A stretch of DNA of 16,484 bases from Anaerolineae bacterium (GTDB lineage: Bacteria > Chloroflexota > Anaerolineae > Epilineales > JAHCIE01): positions 1 through 16,484 of the forward strand of contig JAHCIE010000038.1 in assembly GCA_026129385.1 (NCBI GenBank), written 5' to 3'. Positions 1-6,280 of the stretch are shown here, one piece after another; within the stretch, counting starts at the first letter, position 1, and each line of letters begins with the position of its first letter. A program made the position numbers and the translations under genes. Below the pieces are notes generated by a model. It did no database searches, was not told where the DNA came from, and was given only the letters and a program-made list of their open reading frames with translations.

Positions 1-1364
1 TGGGCGAGTTGCAGGACGGCCAGGTCGGCGTGCCAGCGGCCGACGATCTGCATGCCGACGGGCAGGCCGTCGGCCGTGAAGCCGCACGGGACCGAGATGG
101 CGGGCAGCCCCAGGATGCTGACATAGTAGCACGAGCGCATCCAGTCGATGTAGGTGTCCAGCGCCACGCCGTTGATCTCGGTGATGTACGGCGTCGTCAC
201 AGCGAAGGGCGGGACCTGGCTGACGGGCATGACCAGGAACTCGTAGTCGTCCATGAAGCGCGCCACCCGACGGTACAGGGCGGCGCGCAGCCGCTCGGCT
301 CGCCCCAACTGCGGCCCGGTCACGCGCCGCCCCTCTTCGATGTTCCACACCACGGTATCCTTCATCTGGCCGCGATGCTCGTCCAGCAACTCGCCGCGAG
401 CCAGCTCGAACTGCCAGGCGCGGAAGGTCTTGAAGGCCTCGTCCGCGCCGTCGAAGTCTGGCTCTGCGTCCTCGACGACGCAGCCGAGGGTCGTGAAGGT
501 CGCGCGCTGGGCGTCGATGACCTGCGTGACGCGCGAGTCGACGGGCAGGCCGCCCAGGTCGCGGCTCCACGCCAGGCGCACGCCCTTGAAGTCGCAGTCT
601 AGCCCTTGCGCGAACGCCACGCCCGGCGTCTCGATGGACAGCGGGTCGCGGGAGTCGGGGCCAGCCATGACGCTCAGGAGCAGGGCGGCGTCGGCGACGG
701 TGCGGGCCATGGGGCCTTCCACCGACAAGGGCGACCAGGCCGTCAGCGACGGGTAGAGGGGTACACGGCCCGGCGACGGGCGCAGGCCGACGACGTTGCA
801 GTAGTTGGCGGGGTTGCGCAGCGAGCCGCCCATGTCGCTGCCGTCGGCCAGGGGCAGCATGCCGCAAGCCAGGGCGACCGCCGCGCCGCCGCTACTGCCG
901 CCGCACGTCTTGGTCAGGTCGTAGGGGTTGAGGGTCGCGCCGAACACCGGGTTGAAGGTCTGGGAACCCGCGCCGAACTCCGGCGTGTTGGTCTTGCCGA
1001 CGGTGATGGCGCCAGCAGCCCGGACGCGCTCGACGATGAGGGCGTCCGCGTCAGGTACGAAGTCGGCGAAGATGGGTGAGCCGAAGGTGGTGCGGATGCC
1101 CCGCGTCGGCACGAGGTCCTTGTGGGCGATGGGCAGGCCATGCAGCGGGCCGAGGGGCGCGCCGTGGGCCTGGGCCTCGTCGGCGGCCAGGGCGGCGGCC
1201 AGGGCACGCTCCGGCCGCAGGGTGACGATGGCGTTGACGGTCGGGTTGACGCGCTCAATCTGGGCCAGGTGGGCGGTCATCACCTCGCGCGCCGACAGGT
1301 CGCGGGCGCGGATACGGTCGGCCATCTCGGTGGCGGTCAGGCAGACGATGTCGGAGGGGGGCAT
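1..1364 (-). CDS. Amidase signature (AS) family amidohydrolase, 3'-truncated by window edge
   Basis: The protein hydrolyses an amide bond using the Ser-cisSer-Lys triad of the AS family; the substrate cannot be told. Translation from the ATG at 1364-1362 gives about 454 residues and runs off the left edge. The triad is visible: K82 in PIAHKDL, cis-Ser S157 in the CGGSSGG loop and nucleophile S181 in GSDMGGSLR. The spacings of 75 and 24 residues are those of known AS enzymes such as FAAH. The fragment ends in GLPVGMQIVGRWHADLAVLQLA, the typical AS C-terminal block, so only a few tens of residues should be missing. GGAG at 1371-1374 supports the start. GatA is possible but less likely, because no gatC or gatB adjoins and the sequence looks like the broad-specificity aryl-amidase group. 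It is separated from the FKBP gene upstream by a palindromic terminator, so it is probably transcribed on its own. Confidence 0.93.
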   Translation of the reverse strand, partial: MPPSDIVCLTATEMADRIRARDLSAREVMTAHLAQIERVNPTVNAIVTLRPERALAAALAADEAQAHGAPLGPLHGLPIAHKDLVPTRGIRTTFGSPIFADFVPDADALIVERVRAAGAITVGKTNTPEFGAGSQTFNPVFGATLNPYDLTKTCGGSSGGAAVALACGMLPLADGSDMGGSLRNPANYCNVVGLRPSPGRVPLYPSLTAWSPLSVEGPMARTVADAALLLSVMAGPDSRDPLSIETPGVAFAQGLDCDFKGVRLAWSRDLGGLPVDSRVTQVIDAQRATFTTLGCVVEDAEPDFDGADEAFKTFRAWQFELARGELLDEHRGQMKDTVVWNIEEGRRVTGPQLGRAERLRAALYRRVARFMDDYEFLVMPVSQVPPFAVTTPYITEINGVALDTYIDWMRSCYYVSILGLPAISVPCGFTADGLPVGMQIVGRWHADLAVLQLA

Positions 1365-1598
1365 GGGCGTCTCCAGAGGTAGAGATGCCCTAATGGTGCG
1401 TCGCCTCGCCGTGCAAGTCCAACGGTGGCAGAGTGAAGGGGGCACGGATGACCACGGCGGAGTAGGGTTCGACGATCTTGTGTGTCGCCCGTGGTCGTCC
1501 GTGTCCCATTGCTCTGGCCTGTAGGCTGAGACTAGAATCTGGCGAGGTTGGGGGCGACAGCGAGCGGCGAGACGGCGGGGGCACTAGCCCATAAAAGC

Positions 1599-1632
1599 AG
1601 ACCCGACAGGTTTTCCGAAACCTGTCGGGTCT
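1599..1632. terminator. Perfect 15-bp palindrome, probable bidirectional terminator
   Basis: AGACCCGACAGGTTT (1599-1613) and AAACCTGTCGGGTCT (1618-1632) are perfect inverted copies around a 4-nt loop. On the minus strand the stem lies 22 nt beyond the FKBP stop codon and is followed by GCTTTT, fitting a Rho-independent terminator; on the plus strand it is followed by TTTCTT. A close relative with a paired base change lies at 5065-5101, so this is also a member of a dispersed palindrome family. The terminator role is inferred. Confidence 0.75.
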
Positions 1633-1654
1633 TTCTTATCGACAGAGCGAGACC

Positions 1655-2098
1655 TTACTGGACGCCGAGCAACTCGACGTCGAAGGTTAGCTCGGCGTTG
1701 GGCGGGATAACGCCGCCCGCGCCGCGCGCGCCGTAGCCCAGCTCGGCAGGGATGATGAGCCGCCGCTTGCCGCCGACCTTCATGCCCGCCACACCCTCAT
1801 CCCAGCCCTTGATGACCTGGCCCGCGCCGAGGGTGAAGGTAAGGGGCTGGCCACGGTCGAGGGACGAGTCGAACTTCGTGCCGTCCTTGAGAGTTCCCGT
1901 GTAGTGAACGGTGACCTTCTTGCCCTTCTCCGCCACCGGGCCATTGCCCACGACGTTGTCGATGTACTTCAGGCCCGACGCCGTCGTCACTTCCTTAGCC
2001 ACCGCTGCCTCCTTGCCCGCCGCCTGCCCGCCTGTCGTCGCACCGCTACACGCGGCGAGGAACAGGAGCGTCAGGAGTAGCGGAAATACCTTTTTCAT
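1655..2098 (-). CDS. FKBP-type peptidyl-prolyl cis-trans isomerase, lipoprotein
   Basis: This 147-residue protein catalyses proline cis-trans isomerisation during folding of exported proteins and is likely tethered outside the membrane. Residues 1-17 form a lipoprotein signal: MKK, a leucine-rich core and the lipobox LAAC with lipidated Cys17. A short Ala/Gly/Lys linker follows. The FKBP domain spans about 40-147 and shows the hallmark VHYTGTL, KFDSS, VIKGWDEGVAGM and the ELGYG loop, and it ends in LTFDVELLGV as in small FKBPs. The length matches a single-domain FKBP plus an anchor. AAGGAG at 2108-2113 (minus strand) sits about 9 nt before the ATG and fixes the start. The gene diverges from the cohesin/dockerin gene across a 243-bp region holding a dyad (2191-2217), and is followed by the palindrome at 1599-1632. 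The family call is secure; client proteins are unknown. Confidence 0.95.
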   Translation of the reverse strand: MKKVFPLLLTLLFLAACSGATTGGQAAGKEAAVAKEVTTASGLKYIDNVVGNGPVAEKGKKVTVHYTGTLKDGTKFDSSLDRGQPLTFTLGAGQVIKGWDEGVAGMKVGGKRRLIIPAELGYGARGAGGVIPPNAELTFDVELLGVQ

Positions 2099-2190
2099 GA
2101 TGCATCACTCCTTGATGTGGAAACTCAGCCGTGAATTGTAGCACCAAGGCCGTGTCTCCACCAAAAGAAGCCATCGCTCGGCCTGTATTT

Positions 2191-2217
2191 GTGAACAATC
2201 TTCATAGGATTCTTCAC
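2191..2217. promoter_or_regulatory. Imperfect 10-7-10 dyad in the divergent control region, candidate operator
   Basis: GTGAACAATC (2191-2200) and GATTCTTCAC (2208-2217) are inverted copies with one mismatched pair, separated by TTCATAG. The dyad lies in a locally AT-richer patch between the divergently transcribed FKBP lipoprotein and cohesin/dockerin genes. Size and symmetry suit a dimeric repressor site that could control both genes. No convincing -35/-10 pair was found beside it on either strand, and the binding protein is unknown. Confidence 0.4.
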
Positions 2218-2341
2218 GACCAATAACGATGCGCCTCCGCTGGCCGTTTTGTGTTGTAGAAATGGATTCCCCCTGGCGCATGCCGTTCACCGCCTCGCCG
2301 CCGCAATGCGCCCCCGTCTCGCCGAGAGGAGGCAAGAACAG

Positions 2342-5041
2342 ATGCAGCATTTCCGATACCGAGTCTGGCTGCGGGGGTTGGTTCCCGCCCTGGCTCTGAT
2401 GCTCCTCGTCGCCCTGGCGGCGAGCGCCGGCGCGGCTCCCTCCGCCCAGAGTACCTGCGCCGTCATGTCCCTTGACCCGCTGACGACAATCGCTCAGCCC
2501 GGCCAGGTCTTTACCGTCGCCGTCAAGCTCAGCTCGACGGGCGTGCCCCTGGTGGGCGCGGACTTCGATCTGCGCTACGACCCGACCGTCTTGCAGGTCA
2601 TCACGGCGGGCGGCGTGGATGCCGCTCATATCGACCAGGGCGATTTCGGCGGCATTGCGCCCGTCAACAGCGTGGATAAGACCCTGGGCAAGATTCGCTA
2701 TGCGGAGGTCCGCACCACGGGTGAGGTCACTGGGACCTTCACCCTGGCGACGGTTCGCTTCAGGGCTATCGGCGCACCGGGCACGCAATCGGCGCTGAGC
2801 TTCTTCTCGGCCGCAGCGGCGAACGGCACGACGCCGGGTAACCTGCTGTGCGCTGCCCCGACCAGCGGCAGCGTCACTATCCCCGTCCCGCCGACCAGCA
2901 CCCCCACGGCCACGGCCACGACCGGCCCCACCCCCACCGCCACGCAGACTCCGGGGCCGACAGCGACCCCACTCACCTGCCCTGACCTGGTGCAGAACGG
3001 CTCCTTCGAGACCAACGCGGCGTGGATTCACCCCACCACCCCCGCCACGGGCAACTACACCACCGACCAGGCCCTCACGGGGGCGCGCTCGATGCGCCTC
3101 GGTATCGTCCCGCCCAGGCCGGATACCTACGCCTACAGCACGGCCTACCAGCAGCTCAGTATCCCGGCCAACGTGACCCAGGCCAAGCTTGTCTTCTGGT
3201 ACAAACCCTACACTGAGGAAGCTCCCTGGGCGGCAAAGGCCGGCGAAGACTGGAGTTGGTACAACCCGGCCGATGTCATCGAAGGCCGCCTTAACAGTCG
3301 CGAAGATGCCAGCAAAGTCGGCGCGCCCGACTGGGCCTACACCCGCGACTGGCAGGAGGCCCTCATCCTCGACGCCAACTATCGCGTCAAGGACGTCGTC
3401 TTCCGCAGCCTGTCCAACTCTGGCGAGTGGACCCGCGTCGAGTATGACCTGACCCGCTTCAAGAATCAGACTATCAACATCTACTTCAACGCCCTGAACA
3501 ACGGCACCGGCGGCCGCCGCACCTGGATGTTCGTCGATGACGTGGTGATGTTCGCCTGCGTCGGCCCCATCCCGCCCACCGCGACGCCTGCCCCGACGGC
3601 CACCCCCGCCCCCGGCTGTAGCGAGTTGATTCTGAACGGCGGCTTCGAGGCCAATGCCTTCTGGCAGCATCCCATCACGCCCTTCCGGGGCAACTACACC
3701 ACGGCCGAGGCGTACCAGGGCCTCCAGTCGATGCGCCTGGGTGTGCCGCCGCCCAACCGCGACGTATACTCCTTTAGCACGGCCTACCAGTCGATTGTCA
3801 TCCCATCCAACGCTGACAGCGCGCGGATGACTTTCTGGTTCAAGCCCTTCACCCAGGCGCCACCCGCCCTCAAGATCGGCGAGGACTGGAAGGACTACCA
3901 GCCAGCGCGTATCCTGGCGGGCAAGCCCGACGCCCTGCCTGGCAAGACGATGGCCGAGGACTTCCAGGAGACGCTCATCCTCGACCGCAACTATAACGTG
4001 GTCCAGACGGTGTTCCGCACCCGCTCCAATTTCGGCCAGTGGGCGCAGATGACCGTCGACCTGAGCCAGTATCGCGGTCGGCGCATCGCCCCTTACTTCA
4101 ACGCCTTCAACAATGGCGACGGTCAGCGCACCTGGATGTTCGTCGACGAGGTATCGGTGGAGGCGTGCTGGTTCGGCCCGGCCGCGTCGGCGGGCCAGGT
4201 GTCTGGCCAGGTGACGCTCCAGGGCCAGCGCAGCTTTGACAACACCCTGGTGGGCATTGACCAGCTGCCGTGCGCGGAGACCGGCCCGACGGGCGACTTC
4301 CAGTGCGAACTGGCCCCCGACGAGCCGAAGGCCGCCAGGCTCACGGCCGAGCACGCTGGCTATCTGCGCGCCGAGAAGCCCATCGATGCACCCGTGGTGG
4401 ACAACGCCAACACCGAGCTGGTGGCGGGCGATACCAATAATGACGGCAGCATCGACCTGTTCGATCTGGTCATCGTCGCCGCCAACTATGATACGAACCC
4501 GCTGGGCGATCCGCGCGGCGACATCAACGGCGACGGCGCGATCGATATTCTCGACCTGGTTTTGGCGGCCAGTAACTACGGCGCGAAGGCTCCCACCATG
4601 TGGGGCACGACCAGCGCCAAGAGCGCGGCAGCCGCCACGTCGGCCGGTGTCTCGGTAGCCCTGCGCGGTGTGGGCAAGGGCAAGCCCGGCGGCATCGTCT
4701 GGGCCGAGGTCACCGTCCAGGGCAGCGACGTGTATGGCGTGGACCTGGCGCTGAGCTTCGACGCGCTACAACTCGCGCCGGTGGGCAGCAGTGGCGAGGT
4801 CGGCAAGTTCCTCGACGGCGCTCACGTGGCCCGCAACGTGGTGGATGGCAAGAGCGGCACGGCACGCCTCGCCGCGACGCTGGTCAACCCGGCGCCGGCC
4901 GCGTCCGGTAGCGGTGTTGTCTATCGTATCCCGTTCCGCTATCTGCCCGGCCCCGACGCCAAGCGCGCCCCAACCATCACCATCGAGAAGGCGAGCGTGG
5001 TCCAGAAGGGCGGTGACGCGCTCAAGGTGAACACGAAGTAG
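2342..5041 (+). CDS. Secreted modular protein: cohesin, two CBM-like modules, dockerin, C-terminal cohesin
   Basis: This 899-residue secreted scaffold or adhesion protein has no catalytic domain that I recognise. The ATG at 2342 has AGGAGG 9 nt upstream (2327-2332), which favours it over the upstream in-frame TTG. Order: signal peptide 1 to about 31; cohesin-like beta-sandwich about 39-182, with DLRYDPTVLQV; Thr/Pro linker; module A C213-C406; TPAP linker; module B C426-C609; a small regulatory-like beta domain about 615-692; a dockerin type I pair with loops D697-N699-D701-S703-D705 and D727-N729-D731-D735; and a second cohesin-like domain about 769-899, with VYGVDLALSFD. Modules A and B are clear duplicates, each bounded by cysteines and sharing NGGFE/NGSFE, GNYTT, STAYQ, GEDW and RTWMFVD, like jelly-roll carbohydrate-binding modules. 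Cohesin and dockerin on one chain would allow self-association or assembly with partners. Module names come from motifs, not from profile searches. Confidence 0.87.
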   Translation: MQHFRYRVWLRGLVPALALMLLVALAASAGAAPSAQSTCAVMSLDPLTTIAQPGQVFTVAVKLSSTGVPLVGADFDLRYDPTVLQVITAGGVDAAHIDQGDFGGIAPVNSVDKTLGKIRYAEVRTTGEVTGTFTLATVRFRAIGAPGTQSALSFFSAAAANGTTPGNLLCAAPTSGSVTIPVPPTSTPTATATTGPTPTATQTPGPTATPLTCPDLVQNGSFETNAAWIHPTTPATGNYTTDQALTGARSMRLGIVPPRPDTYAYSTAYQQLSIPANVTQAKLVFWYKPYTEEAPWAAKAGEDWSWYNPADVIEGRLNSREDASKVGAPDWAYTRDWQEALILDANYRVKDVVFRSLSNSGEWTRVEYDLTRFKNQTINIYFNALNNGTGGRRTWMFVDDVVMFACVGPIPPTATPAPTATPAPGCSELILNGGFEANAFWQHPITPFRGNYTTAEAYQGLQSMRLGVPPPNRDVYSFSTAYQSIVIPSNADSARMTFWFKPFTQAPPALKIGEDWKDYQPARILAGKPDALPGKTMAEDFQETLILDRNYNVVQTVFRTRSNFGQWAQMTVDLSQYRGRRIAPYFNAFNNGDGQRTWMFVDEVSVEACWFGPAASAGQVSGQVTLQGQRSFDNTLVGIDQLPCAETGPTGDFQCELAPDEPKAARLTAEHAGYLRAEKPIDAPVVDNANTELVAGDTNNDGSIDLFDLVIVAANYDTNPLGDPRGDINGDGAIDILDLVLAASNYGAKAPTMWGTTSAKSAAAATSAGVSVALRGVGKGKPGGIVWAEVTVQGSDVYGVDLALSFDALQLAPVGSSGEVGKFLDGAHVARNVVDGKSGTARLAATLVNPAPAASGSGVVYRIPFRYLPGPDAKRAPTITIEKASVVQKGGDALKVNTK
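2978..4168 (+). repeat. Tandem duplicated ~190-residue CBM-like modules inside the cohesin/dockerin gene
   Basis: Module A (2978-3559) and module B (3617-4168) encode the same fold in tandem, separated by a Thr/Pro-Ala linker. Both start with Cys then NG(S/G)FE, and share HP, GNYTT, SMRLG, STAYQ, AGEDW/IGEDW, ETLILD/EALILD and RTWMFVD before closing with Cys. Divergence is substantial, so this is an old duplication and not an assembly artefact. Confidence 0.8.
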
Positions 5042-5064
5042 CGTTGCAGCCTGTATCGGCAAAG

Positions 5065-5101
5065 ACAGACCTGACAGGTTTCCAAAACCTGTCAGGTCTG
5101 T
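5065..5101. terminator. Perfect 17-bp palindrome after the dockerin gene, probable terminator
   Basis: The arms 5065-5081 and 5085-5101 pair perfectly around a 3-nt loop, starting 23 nt after the stop codon at 5041. The core AGACCTGACAGGTTT differs from the 1599-1632 element by one base, with the matching change in the opposite arm. It is followed by TTGTTCC, a weak T-rich tail. Terminator use is inferred from position; membership of a palindrome family is seen directly. Confidence 0.7.
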
Positions 5102-5111
5102 TGTTCCAAAC

Positions 5112-5140
5112 TTGCGCGACAACCAGGCCGCGCCTAAACT
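5112..5140 (+). promoter_or_regulatory. Candidate sigma-70-type promoter for the selenoprotein gene
   Basis: TTGCGC (5112-5117) and TAAACT (5135-5140) are spaced by 17 bp, each four of six to consensus. They lie just beyond the palindromic terminator and about 33 bp before the ATG at 5173. Independent transcription of the downstream gene would follow. The match is modest and high-GC DNA gives few alternatives, so this is a weak call. Confidence 0.35.
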
Positions 5141-5172
5141 CTGGGCAGATACTACGTCCCGGAGTTTGCCCC

Positions 5173-5766
5173 ATGTCCGGCCCCAAGGTTGGCGACCTCG
5201 CCCCTAACGTCACCGTGTTCGATACTGAGGGGAAAGCCGTCTTCCTCGCCGACTATTGGCGCGACCAGCCCATCGTGCTGGCCTTCCTGCGCCACTTCGG
5301 CTGAGCGATGTGCAAGGCGTTCCTCGCGCAGTTGCGTCGAGCTTATCCCGACATCCAGGCGGCGGGCCTGGACGTGGCCGCTGTGACCCTCGGCCAGCCA
5401 GAAGCGACCGGTAAGTTCTGCCGCACCCAGAACGTCCCCTTCACCTGCCTGTCCGACCCGGAGCGCGCCGCCTACACGGCCTACGGGCTGCTAGCCAACC
5501 CCAACGTCATCGCCCAGAGCGCGGCGCGCCCCTCCACGTGGCTGGCCTTCACCCGCGAGGCCCTCAAGGGTAACTTGAACCAGCCGCCCCCGCGCGGCCA
5601 GAGCGCGAGCCAGCTATCGGGCGCGTTCATCATCGACAGTAACGGTACGGTCGAATACGCCCACCGTAGCCAGCACGTTGCCGACCTGATCAGCGACGAA
5701 GACCTGGCTGCCGCCCTGGCGTCCCTTGCCATCACGCCGGCAGTTGGCGCCTCACGTTCCCGTTGA
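5173..5766 (+). CDS. Peroxiredoxin-like (AhpC/TSA-type) selenoprotein with in-frame TGA (Sec44)
   Basis: A thioredoxin-fold peroxidase or redox protein of the AhpC-TSA_2/PRXL2-like type. The frame opens at 5173 (GGAG at 5161-5164, spacer 8), reads MSGPKVGDLAPNVTVFDTEG and reaches VLAFLRHFG, where codon 44 (5302-5304) is TGA. The same frame then continues with AMCKAFLAQLR for 153 codons to TGA at 5764. Relatives have FLRHFGCxxC at this point, so the TGA replaces the redox-active first Cys and leaves a U44-A-M-C47 motif. No frameshift is needed, homology continues on both sides (GAFIIDSNGTVEYAHRS is the usual C-terminal strand and HRS motif), and the total of 197 residues suits the family. A hairpin follows the TGA. 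Automated calling would give a 43-residue stub or a truncated ORF from 5308. The alternative is a nonsense mutation, which is less likely at this exact codon. The 3' end overlaps the convergent B12-domain gene by 35 bp. Confidence 0.85.
5309..5330 (+). promoter_or_regulatory. Candidate bacterial SECIS hairpin downstream of the TGA
   Basis: Five base pairs (UGUGC 5309-5313 with GCGCA 5326-5330), an A-C mismatch, then AGG (5315-5317) with CCU (5322-5324) close a CGUU loop containing GU. The loop begins 14 nt after the TGA, close to the spacing of bacterial SECIS elements read by SelB. An alternative fold closes GCG/CGC around UUCCU. Folding was done by eye, so the structure is tentative. Confidence 0.5.
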
Positions 5767-6139
5767 TGAAGGTGGCGATATCCTGGGTAGACGTGCCGGG
5801 GCCGAAGACGCCTGTGATGCCCAGGTCGTTGAGCATGGGGATGTCCTCATCGGGGATGATGCCGCCCGCGACGACGAGCACATCGTCCATGCCGTTCTCG
5901 TGTAGGAGTTCCATGATGCGCGGGAAGAGAGCCATATGCGCGCCCGATAGGATGGACAGGCCGACCACGTCCACGTCCTCTTGCAGCGCGGCTTCCACGA
6001 TCATTTCCGGCGTCTGGCGGATACCAGTGTAGATGACTTCCATGCCCGCGTCGCGCAACGCGCGGGCGACAACCTTGGCCCCCCGATCGTGGCCGTCGAG
6101 GCCGGGCTTGGCGACCAGGACGCGAATCTTGTGCTCCAT
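5732..6139 (-). CDS. B12-binding domain protein, methylmalonyl-CoA mutase small (C-terminal) subunit type
   Basis: This 135-residue protein is a single cobalamin-binding Rossmann-like domain. Residues 15-20 are DGHDRG, the DxHxxG motif, where H17 is the lower axial cobalt ligand. VVGLSILSGAHM and VVAGGIIP are the other cofactor-contact segments, and the sequence closely resembles the C-terminal domain of methylmalonyl-CoA mutase. In archaea and several bacteria, including Chloroflexota, the mutase is split, with this domain encoded apart from the catalytic large subunit. That subunit is not in this window, so the partner must be elsewhere. AGGGAG at 6145-6150 (minus strand) supports the ATG at 6139. 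The 3' end overlaps the convergent selenoprotein gene by 35 bp. Other acyl-CoA mutases (ethylmalonyl-CoA, isobutyryl-CoA) use near-identical subunits, so the exact substrate is open. Confidence 0.9.
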   Translation of the reverse strand: MEHKIRVLVAKPGLDGHDRGAKVVARALRDAGMEVIYTGIRQTPEMIVEAALQEDVDVVGLSILSGAHMALFPRIMELLHENGMDDVLVVAGGIIPDEDIPMLNDLGITGVFGPGTSTQDIATFINGNVRRQLPA

Positions 6140-6221
6140 ACACTCTCCCTGTGGCGGGCGGGCGAGGCCTCTGCCTCCCTCGCCGCAGACTACGTGTGGC
6201 CATGGGCGATTATACCGCCCG

Positions 6222-6251
6222 TTGGCGGGGAAGGCAAAAGCGAGCTACAAT
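6222..6251 (+). promoter_or_regulatory. Candidate sigma-70-type promoter for the GH13 gene
   Basis: TTGGCG (6222-6227) and TACAAT (6246-6251) are separated by 18 bp; they match four of six and five of six consensus positions. The start codon lies 30 bp downstream, with AGGGAGG at 6269-6275. The site is in the 141-bp divergent gap between the B12-domain and amylase genes. No operator symmetry was noticed. Confidence 0.5.
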
Positions 6252-6280
6252 CCCTCCAATCACTGCCCAGGGAGGCTGCA

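Noticed and set aside
9..1079. Plus-strand open frames across the first kilobase
   Set aside because: The minus strand encodes an amidase with correctly spaced K82/S157/S181; the plus frames are its complement.
1390..1584. 64-codon minus-strand frame between FKBP and amidase
   Set aside because: Low-complexity Pro/Ser/Arg/His sequence with no domain and no clear Shine-Dalgarno; treated as intergenic.
2105..4354. Long minus-strand open frame (749 codons) opposite the cohesin/dockerin gene
   Set aside because: It is antisense to a gene with clear signal peptide, linkers and dockerin loops; it is rich in Arg/Gly/Ala/Val with no recognisable domain. Long antisense frames are expected from GC-biased third positions.
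5308..5766. Separate 152-residue gene starting at ATG 5308
   Set aside because: It would lack the first third of a thioredoxin fold and has no ribosome site; the upstream 43 codons in the same frame supply the missing N-terminus, so readthrough at TGA explains it better.
6215..6228. Small CCGCC/GGCGG hairpin in the amylase promoter region
   Set aside because: Five GC pairs with a 4-nt loop are frequent by chance in this base composition, and it overlaps the better-supported -35 box.
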